In this document: in pieces, positions 1 through 5,582 of the stretch
Layout: each line of letters starts with the position of its first letter
Numbering within the stretch: position 1 is the stretch's first letter
Assembly (NCBI GenBank): GCA_050694275.1
Contig: JBOGXF010000147.1
Coordinates: 1-15,683, forward strand
Direction: 5' to 3'
Length of the DNA: 15,683 nucleotides
From: JBOGXF01 sp050694275
GTDB taxonomy: Bacteria > Actinomycetota > CADDZG01 > WHSQ01
Position numbers and translations under genes: made by a program
The notes under the pieces: model-generated
Seen by the model: only the letters and a program-made list of their open reading frames with translations
Database searches by the model: none
Told to the model about the DNA's origin: nothing

Positions 1-124
1 GCGGGCCTACGGATGCCCCAACTTCCACAGCTTCCGCCGCCGGGTGTTGCTCGCGTGTGGCTGATCGTGGGACCCTCGGGCGTGCGAGCGGAAGAGGTCA
101 ATCCCTACTCGTTCGCGAAGAGCC
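1..124 (+). mobile_element. Right end of an ISL3-type insertion sequence
   Basis: The left edge of the window appears to be the 3' end of an insertion sequence. It contains the end of a transposase frame (2-64), about 50 bases of non-coding DNA, and GCGAAGAGCC at 115-124. Read inward from the outer tip this is GGCTCTTCGC, the type of terminal repeat I know from ISL3-family elements such as IS31831 and IS1207. The eight bases beyond it (125-132, CAAAAATC) are AT-rich in GC-rich surroundings, which suits the 8-bp target duplication of the family. The other end lies outside the window, so neither the matching repeat nor the duplication can be confirmed. Confidence 0.55.
2..64 (+). CDS. Transposase, C-terminal fragment (ISL3-like), cut by window edge
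   Basis: Only the last 20 codons and the stop are present. The peptide (RAYGCPNFHSFRRRVLLACG) resembles the C-terminus of ISL3-family DDE transposases, where an Arg/Lys-rich 'GF.NF..FR.R.LL..G' tail follows the last catalytic segment. The catalytic residues are outside the window, so activity cannot be judged. The inverted-repeat-like sequence 51 bases past the stop supports the reading. The gene runs toward the neighbouring anti-sigma gene on the opposite strand, and the two stops are 33 bases apart. The alternative is a chance match of a short frame. Confidence 0.5.
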   Translation, partial: RAYGCPNFHSFRRRVLLACG

Positions 125-844
125 CAAAAATCCTTTGGGCCACCCCGTGGTCTCTTCTACGGAACGGAGGGCCAAGCGCGTCGCCTCATTGATCTTGGAA
201 GGAGCGCGGGGCTTCGGTTTGCTTTGCGAGGATTGCACATCACTCCTGAGGCCCTCGGCAAATCTCCGCAATTGTTCGCGCGAGACCCCGTAGCCGAGCA
301 GCGTGTAGTCGCAATTCTCGTGCTCGAACTCAACGGCGTAACCCTCGTGGACGTCTCCCACCGTTGCCGGGCCATCAAGGACCGAAATTTGCCTTCTCCT
401 CGTCAGTGCGTATCCGCTCGGACGAGGCCAGACGTCGATGTGCCCGCCCAGCTCGGCCCCTGGGAAATGCCCGAGCGCCGGAGCAGCTTGCTGCGAAAGC
501 GGAATCCCACGCTCCCCTCCCGACCCCGGCCGTGGTGTCCTCTTGAAGCCGGGAGGCACGTATGTCGGGCGGAACCCGAATGGTCGGTCGCAGCCACGCT
601 CACCGTCAATACTCGAACGATCGCCGCCCGTGGGAGGGACCGAGCCGCCATTCCCCACCAGGCTCGCACCCCAATACCCGCCGACAGCGAGCACAGCTGC
701 GGAGCCAACAGCCACGCTTGCCCGCGTCAGCCTCTGAACCCGGATTCTCCGCAAGGCTGTCCTCGTGGGGCGCAATACACTCGGAGCTTCGTTGCGGACC
801 CTCTCCCCCAGCTCCCTCAGGCGGTCTTCCACGTTCGGTTTCAC
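98..844 (-). CDS. Putative anti-sigma factor, single-pass membrane protein with IS-derived C-terminus
   Basis: A protein of 248 residues. It starts at a GTG that overlaps the sigma factor stop codon (GTGA), so the two are translationally coupled. Residues 1-40 are a basic, charged cytosolic segment, about 42-63 is one hydrophobic transmembrane helix, and the rest is an extracytoplasmic domain with two cysteines. The sigma gene partner, coupling and topology together suggest an anti-sigma factor holding the ECF sigma at the membrane. The N-terminus lacks the HxxxCxxC zinc motif of the commonest anti-sigma class, so the role rests on context. The last eight codons and the stop (124-98) lie inside the insertion-sequence end, so the native C-terminus has probably been replaced. 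The frame stays open upstream of 844, but that part overlaps the sigma gene and is not needed. Confidence 0.6.
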   Translation of the reverse strand: MKPNVEDRLRELGERVRNEAPSVLRPTRTALRRIRVQRLTRASVAVGSAAVLAVGGYWGASLVGNGGSVPPTGGDRSSIDGERGCDRPFGFRPTYVPPGFKRTPRPGSGGERGIPLSQQAAPALGHFPGAELGGHIDVWPRPSGYALTRRRQISVLDGPATVGDVHEGYAVEFEHENCDYTLLGYGVSREQLRRFAEGLRSDVQSSQSKPKPRAPSKINEATRLALRSVEETTGWPKGFLGSSRTSRD

Positions 845-1371
845 AGCGACACTCCTTGCTGGGACCTCAGCCGCGCCAGGCCGCGACCGATCAACGACTT
901 CACCGCTTTCGCCGATGCACCCATTACATCGGCGGCTTGTTGCTCGGAGAGATCCTGGCAATAACGAAGGACGAGGGCTGTGCGCTGTCGTTCCGGTAGC
1001 CGGCGCAACGCGTCCCACAGCTCGTCGCGAGAGCCGACGTCGACCGGCTCCTCTGTTTGGCGCCCTGATTCGGCGGATCCATGAGCGCGTTCTCTTCTCA
1101 GTCGCCTGAAGTGACTCCTCGTAATGTTTACGACGGTCCTCAGCAGATACGCACGGAAGGCGTCCGGATTTCGGAGATCCTGGAAGCGCCCCAGAAGGCG
1201 AACAAAAGCTTCTTGGGCCACGTCCTCAGAAAGAGCGCGATCGCGCGTCAATACGTAGGCGAGTCGCAGAGCCTCCTCCCCGTGGGCACGGTAGAGCTCT
1301 TCGAATCTGACTCGACCTAGCGACCCCCCTCGCCTCTTTATGGCCGTCCCTCCCATCTCCATCCAAACCAT
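841..1371 (-). CDS. RNA polymerase ECF-type sigma-70 factor
   Basis: A protein of 176 residues, the usual size for extracytoplasmic-function sigma factors, with region 2 and region 4 only. Region 2 spans roughly residues 22-92 (FEELYRAHGEEALRLAYVL, then VAQEAFVRLLGRF, then an Arg-rich region 2.4). Region 4 spans roughly 115-170: LPERQRTALVLRY, then a helix-turn-helix (LSEQQAADVMGASAKAVKS). It would direct RNA polymerase to a small regulon under control of the coupled downstream membrane protein. The start is uncertain: ATGs at 1371, 1362 and 1356 are all in frame, none has a clear Shine-Dalgarno sequence, and conserved sequence begins about 20 residues in. A weak ECF-like promoter candidate lies just upstream at 1380-1405. 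Confidence 0.88.
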   Translation of the reverse strand: MVWMEMGGTAIKRRGGSLGRVRFEELYRAHGEEALRLAYVLTRDRALSEDVAQEAFVRLLGRFQDLRNPDAFRAYLLRTVVNITRSHFRRLRRERAHGSAESGRQTEEPVDVGSRDELWDALRRLPERQRTALVLRYCQDLSEQQAADVMGASAKAVKSLIGRGLARLRSQQGVSL

Positions 1372-1397
1372 GTCATATAGACGCTCAGCTGGCCCGT

Positions 1398-1598
1398 TTG
1401 GTCTCGCTCCTGCCTCCTGAAGAGACCCTCTACCGGTCGATCGTCGTGCTGATCTTCATCCCGTACTTCTTCATCTACCTCGTGAAATTGCTGGGAGTCT
1501 TGGACACCCCGTTCCAGGTCACCGAGCAGACCATGGACGATGTCAGCCTGTTCCTGCTCTCGGAGCTGGATGGGTGGGTTGGTTGTGGAGCTGTTTGA
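1398..1598 (+). CDS. Doubtful small membrane protein or gene remnant
   Basis: The frame begins at TTG with no visible ribosome binding site and encodes 66 residues. It has one strongly hydrophobic segment (about residues 14-33, rich in Ile, Leu, Val, Phe and Tyr) followed by a mixed tail. The frame is open further upstream past 1374. The antisense frame has the Asp/His/Gln/Glu-heavy composition typical of a shadow, which slightly favours this strand. I do not recognise the family. It could be a small single-pass protein, the tail of a decayed gene, or non-coding. It occupies most of the 310-base stretch between the sigma factor start and hicB, where I see no other gene. Confidence 0.3.
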   Translation: MVSLLPPEETLYRSIVVLIFIPYFFIYLVKLLGVLDTPFQVTEQTMDDVSLFLLSELDGWVGCGAV

Positions 1599-1664
1599 TC
1601 GGTGATCAGGGATGCGCGAACCGCGAAGACGGGTGGCCCAGCCTCCGGTCGCCAATCCTCGCTC

Positions 1665-1673
1665 TGCCATAAT
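1665..1673 (+). promoter_or_regulatory. Extended -10 promoter for hicBA, predicting a leaderless transcript
   Basis: The bases TGCCATAAT form an extended -10 (TG, one base, then CATAAT, one mismatch from TATAAT). The expected transcription start, about seven bases downstream, falls at or next to the A of the ATG at 1681, so the mRNA would have no leader. No Shine-Dalgarno sequence precedes either candidate ATG (1672 or 1681), in agreement. No good -35 hexamer is visible, which an extended -10 can tolerate. Confidence 0.5.
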
Positions 1674-1680
1674 GAAAACC

Positions 1681-1935
1681 ATGGCTACCGATGAAAAGGT
1701 CACGAGAAGGCGCTTCAAGGTCCTGCTGGAATGGGATCCTGCCGAGCAGGTGTGGGTCACCCACGTACCGACCCTTGGTCATCTCTCCACGTACGGCGAC
1801 ACTCGGGACAAGGCGCTGGAACAAACGCGCGAGGCGATCATCGGCTACATCGAGGCAGCCGTAAAGGAGGGCATCGCCATTCCGCGGGCCGACGCCGAGA
1901 CCGAAGTCGTCGATCTCGAGGTCACCGCGCCCTGA
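1681..1935 (+). CDS. hicB: HicB-family antitoxin
   Basis: A small protein of 84 residues with the HicB-like (UPF0150) fold: an N-terminal strand pair (RRFKVLLEWDPAEQVWVTHVPTL), the typical 'G....GDT...A' turn (LSTYGDTRDKALEQTREAI), a helix, and a C-terminal acidic strand. HicB proteins bind and neutralise the HicA mRNA interferase. There is no room for a C-terminal DNA-binding domain, so it belongs to the short class. The antitoxin gene precedes the toxin, and its stop overlaps the toxin start. I chose ATG 1681 because the extended -10 at 1665-1673 places the transcript start there. ATG 1672 would add three residues but lies inside that -10. Confidence 0.82.
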   Translation: MATDEKVTRRRFKVLLEWDPAEQVWVTHVPTLGHLSTYGDTRDKALEQTREAIIGYIEAAVKEGIAIPRADAETEVVDLEVTAP

Positions 1936-2159
1936 GTCGACTCCCCCGGACCAGCGGCAAGCGAGTTCTTCGCGCACTTCAGCAAGCCGGCTTCGAGCAG
2001 ACGCACGTCCGGGGAAGCCACCATTACCTCAGGAAAGCCGGAAAAGAGGCGCTCGTGGTAGTCCCGGTTCATGGGAACAGGGACCTTCCTCTTGGAACGC
2101 TGCGAGCGATTCTGCGCCAGGCGGAACTCACTCCTGAAGAGCTAACCGAGCTTCTCTGA
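1932..2159 (+). CDS. hicA: HicA-family mRNA interferase toxin
   Basis: About 75 residues with the HicA dsRBD-like fold. The N-terminal 'SRLPRTSGKRVLRALQQAGF' matches the family opening '(M)SRLPRVSGKEVIRALERAGF', and the catalytic histidine lies in the GSHHYLR motif. The C-terminal half (VPVHGNRDLPLGTLRAILRQAEL) is the standard strand and helix. HicA cleaves mRNA independently of the ribosome. No ATG, GTG or TTG exists near the conserved start in this frame. The only plausible initiator is CTG at 1932, overlapping the hicB stop as CTGA, the same geometry as the common ATGA coupling. The start is therefore inferred from homology and overlap. Confidence 0.82.
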   Translation: MSRLPRTSGKRVLRALQQAGFEQTHVRGSHHYLRKAGKEALVVVPVHGNRDLPLGTLRAILRQAELTPEELTELL

Positions 2160-2214
2160 CGCAGAAACAGGTTCACGCCGGACATATGTTGTTGTGGACC
2201 CGTCTGGATTCCAA

Positions 2215-2661
2215 CTAGCGCGCCTTCCGCTCCACGACGGAGAAAGCTAGTTGCTCGATGACCTCATCCTCGATGGCTATCTGCCAGACGTAGCGGCCGG
2301 GTCGAAGTGGCACGGCCTGAAAATTCATCGCCAGCGGTCGGTCAAGAGGGGTACCGGGTCTGAGACCGGCGGGACGACCAACCTCGAACTGGCCCTTAGC
2401 CTCGACAGTCTTCTGTTGTGGACCACTGGGAGTCTGCAATGTCGGCGAAACACCATCCTCGGTTAGCAGCCGGACCGAGAAGTCGCGCTTCTGATTGGCT
2501 TCGTCCCAGGGGACCTCAAATTTGATCGCCAAGCCCATGGTTACGGGTGTTCCGGTGTGAATGCTCCACCCTCCGCCAAGGATGTTCAGCTTGCCCCCGC
2601 ACTCTTGGGCGGCGTCGCAAAGAAGCGCAATTACCTTCGTTCTCGTTTCCGACCTCGCCAC
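2215..2661 (-). CDS. Conserved small protein of unknown function (DUF6941-like)
   Basis: A protein of 148 residues starting at GTG, 12 bases after the gap stop codon and on the same strand, so probably read from the gap transcript. The N-terminus 'VIALLCDAAQECGGKLNILGGGW' matches a small conserved family I associate with DUF6941: 'LLCDAA....GKL.ILGGGW', followed by an all-beta immunoglobulin-like fold. The C-terminal part (RPLAMNFQAVPLRPGRYVWQIAIED) fits a beta sandwich. There is no signal peptide or membrane segment, so it is likely cytosolic. Function is unknown. The start has no obvious ribosome binding site but no better in-frame alternative. Confidence 0.7.
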   Translation of the reverse strand: MARSETRTKVIALLCDAAQECGGKLNILGGGWSIHTGTPVTMGLAIKFEVPWDEANQKRDFSVRLLTEDGVSPTLQTPSGPQQKTVEAKGQFEVGRPAGLRPGTPLDRPLAMNFQAVPLRPGRYVWQIAIEDEVIEQLAFSVVERKAR

Positions 2662-2673
2662 GTCTTGTGCGGA

Positions 2674-3681
2674 CTAAAGACGGCTTGCGACCAGGTCGGT
2701 GAGGTCGACCAGGCGCATGGAGTAGCCCCACTCGTTGTCGTACCAGCCGAGCACCTTCACGAGCCGGCCGTTCGCCATGGTCGAGAGCGCGTCGAAGACG
2801 CACGAGTGCGGGTTGCCGACGATGTCGGTCGAGACGATGGGGTCCTCGGTGTACTCGAGGATGCCCTTCATCCGGGTCGACTGTGATGCCTCGCGGTAGG
2901 CGTTGTTGACGTCCTCGGCGGTGACCTCCGAGCCAAGGTAGGCGACGAGGTCGGTGATCGATCCGTCCGCCACGGGAACCCTCAGCGCGATGCCGTCGAG
3001 GCGCCCTTTCAGCTCGGGCAGCGCCAGTGACGCGGCCTTGGCCGCCCCGGTCGAGGTCGGGATGATGTTGATGGCTGCGGCTCGCGCCCGGCGAAGGTCT
3101 TCATGGGGAAAGTCGAGGGTCTTCTGGTCGTTCGTGTAGGCGTGGCAAGTCGTCATGAACCCCTGCTCTATCCCCCAGTTGTCCTGCAGGATCTTGGCCA
3201 GCGGTACGACGCAGTTGGTCGTGCACGACGCGTTCGAGATGACATCGTGCTGCCCGGAGTCGTACGCGTCGTCGTTGACACCCATCACGATCGTGATGTC
3301 CTCGTCCTTGGCGGGGGCCGAGATGATTACCTTCTTGGCCCCCCCGGTGATGTGCTTGGCGGCATCGGCCCGCTTGGTGAAGAAGCCGGTCGACTCGATG
3401 ACGATGTCGATCCCGAGGTCGCCCCACGGCAGGTTCCCGGGATCGCGCTCGGACAACAGTTTGATGTCCTGGCCCTGAACCGAGAAGCCCGAATCGGTGA
3501 CCTTGACTTCTTTGTCGAACCGCCCGAGCACCGAGTCGTACTTGAGCAGGTGAGCCATCGTCTCTGCATCGCCGAGGTCGTTGACCGCGGCGACTTCGAG
3601 ATCGGATCCCTTGTCGATGAGCGCCCTGAAGAAGTTCCTACCGATCCGTCCGAAGCCGTTGATGCCGATCCGTGTGGCCAT
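2674..3681 (-). CDS. gap: Glyceraldehyde-3-phosphate dehydrogenase (NAD-dependent, type I)
   Basis: Full length at 335 residues. It oxidises and phosphorylates glyceraldehyde 3-phosphate to 1,3-bisphosphoglycerate in glycolysis. The Rossmann motif GINGFGRIGR is at residues 6-15, and the catalytic cysteine is C153 in SNASCTTNC, with its partner histidine H180 in TTCHAYT. The C-terminal signature WYDNEWGYS is intact. Asp at the end of the second strand (VND) points to NAD rather than NADP. A strong Shine-Dalgarno sequence, GAGGAGG (3690-3696), sits eight bases before the ATG. It follows yvcK by 43 bases. In actinobacteria whiA usually lies between yvcK and gap, and pgk and tpiA follow gap; none is present here. 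Confidence 0.97.
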   Translation of the reverse strand: MATRIGINGFGRIGRNFFRALIDKGSDLEVAAVNDLGDAETMAHLLKYDSVLGRFDKEVKVTDSGFSVQGQDIKLLSERDPGNLPWGDLGIDIVIESTGFFTKRADAAKHITGGAKKVIISAPAKDEDITIVMGVNDDAYDSGQHDVISNASCTTNCVVPLAKILQDNWGIEQGFMTTCHAYTNDQKTLDFPHEDLRRARAAAINIIPTSTGAAKAASLALPELKGRLDGIALRVPVADGSITDLVAYLGSEVTAEDVNNAYREASQSTRMKGILEYTEDPIVSTDIVGNPHSCVFDALSTMANGRLVKVLGWYDNEWGYSMRLVDLTDLVASRL

Positions 3682-3724
3682 GAAGAACGCCTCCTCGAGA
3701 GATCATGTTGAACCTACGGCCATC

Positions 3725-4621
3725 TTAGTGGCCCGCTCGGGCGAGCGGCCCGAGCACCTCGGCAAGGCGCTCGGGATCGTGCGTGCCGGCCCGGGTGGCG
3801 ACGTCCGCTTCGATGACCTCTATCCCGAGAGCGCGCACCGCGTCCGAATCGACCGGAATGCCGTCCGGGCTCACCGGCGGCGACTGCAGGATGACCGCGT
3901 CGATGCTGTCCGCGCCGGCGTGGGCGAGGAGGGTCTCGACGTGAGCGGCCGCGTCGAATCCCTGCGTCTCGCCCTTCTGAATGCGGGCGTTGCAGACATA
4001 CACCTTCGGCGCCCGGGCTTCGGCGAGCGCGGCCTTGATCCCCGGCACTAGCAGGGTCGCGATCAAAGATGTGAAGAGGCTGCCCGGCCCGAGCACGATC
4101 TGGTCGGCACCGAGGATCGCGGCCACCGCTTGGTCGTGGGCGACGGGGTCGGGCGGATCGAGGAACACGGCCTGGATCTTCTCCTCGGTCTGCGCGACCG
4201 CGACCTGCCCCTCGACGACACCGCCGGCGACCTGGGCGCGCAGCCCGACGAGGTCGGTGGTGGCGGGAAAGACGTGCCCCGAGCACCCGAGCAGGCGCCC
4301 GGTCTGAGCGACGGCTTCGGCGAAGTCGCCGGTCATCTCGGTCAGCGCGGCGATGACCAGGTTCCCGACCGTGTGCCCGGTCAGCGCGCCGCTGCGAAAG
4401 CGATGTTGATAGAGCGCAGCGCCGTCCCGGTCGCCGGCGAGCGCGACGAGACAGTTGCGGATGTCGCCCGGCGGCGGGATTCCGAGCTCACGGCTCAGCC
4501 GTCCCGAGGATCCCCCGTCGTCGGCGACCGTCACCACCGCGGACACGTCGGTCGCGTAGATGCGCGCCGCTCTGAGGGTTGCCGCCAGTCCGTGCCCGCC
4601 GCCGATCCCGGTGACCTTCAT
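3725..4621 (-). CDS. yvcK: YvcK/CofD-like UDP-sugar-binding regulator (gluconeogenesis factor)
   Basis: A protein of 298 residues with a CofD-like Rossmann fold. It opens with GIGGGHGLAATL (about residues 5-16). Further family motifs are VADDGGSSGRLSRELGIPPPGDIRNCL, SGALTGHTVGNL and ILGADQIVLGPGSLFTSLI. In characterised relatives (Bacillus YvcK, mycobacterial CuvA) the protein binds UDP-GlcNAc and links central metabolism to peptidoglycan synthesis and cell shape. It follows rapZ, the usual pairing. A GGAGGGG ribosome binding site (4629-4635) lies seven bases before the ATG, immediately downstream of the 47-nt hairpin at 4640-4686. Many relatives are 20-30 residues longer at the C-terminus, but no motif is missing. 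Confidence 0.93.
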   Translation of the reverse strand: MKVTGIGGGHGLAATLRAARIYATDVSAVVTVADDGGSSGRLSRELGIPPPGDIRNCLVALAGDRDGAALYQHRFRSGALTGHTVGNLVIAALTEMTGDFAEAVAQTGRLLGCSGHVFPATTDLVGLRAQVAGGVVEGQVAVAQTEEKIQAVFLDPPDPVAHDQAVAAILGADQIVLGPGSLFTSLIATLLVPGIKAALAEARAPKVYVCNARIQKGETQGFDAAAHVETLLAHAGADSIDAVILQSPPVSPDGIPVDSDAVRALGIEVIEADVATRAGTHDPERLAEVLGPLARAGH

Positions 4622-4628
4622 GGCGCAG

Positions 4629-4635
4629 CCCCTCC
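4629..4635 (-). promoter_or_regulatory. Ribosome binding site of yvcK, directly beside a hairpin
   Basis: GGAGGGG on the minus strand, seven bases before the ATG. It is separated from the foot of the 4640-4686 hairpin by only four bases, so folding of that hairpin could influence ribosome access. Confidence 0.6.
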
Positions 4636-4639
4636 ACCC

Positions 4640-4686
4640 AAGGTTGCGCGATACACGGTCCTCAGGACCGTCAAACGCGCAACCTT
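4640..4686 (-). other. Symmetric interrupted hairpin in the rapZ-yvcK junction
   Basis: Perfect outer arms AAGGTTGCGCG (4640-4650) and CGCGCAACCTT (4676-4686) pair over 11 bases. Inside a 4-by-4 internal loop (ATAC opposite CAAA on the plus strand) a second perfect 7-bp stem, ACGGTCC (4655-4661) with GGACCGT (4665-4671), closes on a 3-base loop. The element fills the intergenic space, taking in the last base of the rapZ stop at one end and ending four bases from the yvcK ribosome binding site. No T-run follows on the minus strand, so it is unlikely to be an intrinsic terminator. It may be an RNA processing or stability element, a protein-binding RNA, or a dispersed palindromic repeat. Confidence 0.75.
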
Positions 4687-5582
4687 CACGGTGTCGCCGC
4701 GTCTCGGTCGACGTCGCGGTGCACCACCTTCACGCTGAATCCCTTGTCCTCGACGAACCGCGCCAGCTCGTCCGCGAGCACCACCGAGCGGTGTCGCCCG
4801 CCGGTGCACCCGATCGCAATCGTGAGGTAGTGACGGCCCTCGGACTGATAGCCGGGCAGCAGGATGGCAAAGAGATCGCGCGTCCGATCGAGGAAGGGAG
4901 CGGTGCCCTCCTGCTCGAGGACGTAGTCGCGCACCGGCGACTCGACCCCGCTGAGCTCGCGGAGACTTTCCACCCAGTGCGGATTCGGTAGGAAGCGCAC
5001 GTCGAGAACGATGTCGGCGTCGAGCGGGAGACCAAACTTGTAGCCGAACGAGATGATCGTCGTCTTCAGACCTTCCGTTGTCGACGTGTCCTCGAAGTAC
5101 GAACCGAGACGAGTGCGCAAATCGCGCACCGATAGCTCGGAGGTGTCGATGATGAGATCTGCCCCTTCCCTGAACGGTTTCATTAGCTCGCGCTCGCGCT
5201 GGACGCCGACGAGCGCTCGATCCTCGACCGCGAGGGGATGCTTGCGGCGCGTCGCCTCGAAGCGCCGCACGAGGGCGTCCTCGGATGCCTCGAGAAAAAC
5301 CAGGCGGTAGTTGCACAGGTCTCGCCGCAACTTCTCGAGCTCGCGGGCCGCTTCGGTAAAGAACGTCCCGCCCCGGGCGTCGATCACCAGAGCGATGCGC
5401 TCGATGTCGTTGCCCGGCGCGAGCGCGAGACGAATCATCGTCTTCATGAGCGCAGGCGGAAGGTTGTCGACCACGAACCATCCCAGGTCCTCGAGCGCCT
5501 TGGCGGCCTGGGACCGCCCGGCCCCCGACAGCCCGGTGATGATCGTTACGTCGACCTCTCGGGCCCTGCGCCTGATCGTCAC
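4686..5582 (-). CDS. rapZ: RapZ/YvcJ family nucleotide-binding protein (RNase adapter)
   Basis: A full-length protein of 298 residues. The N-terminal P-loop is GLSGAGRS (about residues 17-24), with Arg where the canonical motif has Lys, as I know from Streptomyces and Mycobacterium orthologues. It is followed by the family signature LEDLGWFVVDNLPP. The C-terminal domain has IGCTGGRHRSVVLADELA, the most conserved RapZ block. In enterobacteria RapZ guides RNase E to the sRNA GlmZ and so controls glucosamine-6-phosphate synthase; in Gram-positives it binds and hydrolyses nucleotides, and the RNA role is unproven. It starts at GTG overlapping the uvrC stop (GTGA), with AGGAGG four bases before it, which fixes the start. 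yvcK is the next gene. Confidence 0.95.
   Translation of the reverse strand: MTIRRRAREVDVTIITGLSGAGRSQAAKALEDLGWFVVDNLPPALMKTMIRLALAPGNDIERIALVIDARGGTFFTEAARELEKLRRDLCNYRLVFLEASEDALVRRFEATRRKHPLAVEDRALVGVQRERELMKPFREGADLIIDTSELSVRDLRTRLGSYFEDTSTTEGLKTTIISFGYKFGLPLDADIVLDVRFLPNPHWVESLRELSGVESPVRDYVLEQEGTAPFLDRTRDLFAILLPGYQSEGRHYLTIAIGCTGGRHRSVVLADELARFVEDKGFSVKVVHRDVDRDAATP

Noticed and set aside
1338..1760. A 140-codon minus-strand frame spanning the sigma factor start and hicB
   Set aside because: It is antisense to hicB and composed of shadow-type residues, with no recognisable motif.
2188..2422. A shared ~11-base string (TGTTGTGGACC) near 2188 and again near 2414
   Set aside because: Two short copies with no extension or structure; likely coincidence.
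3718..3733. Small inverted repeat (GGCCA, 6-base loop, TGGCC) across the yvcK stop codon
   Set aside because: Only five base pairs and no T-run on the minus strand; likely chance in GC-rich DNA and too weak to call a terminator.
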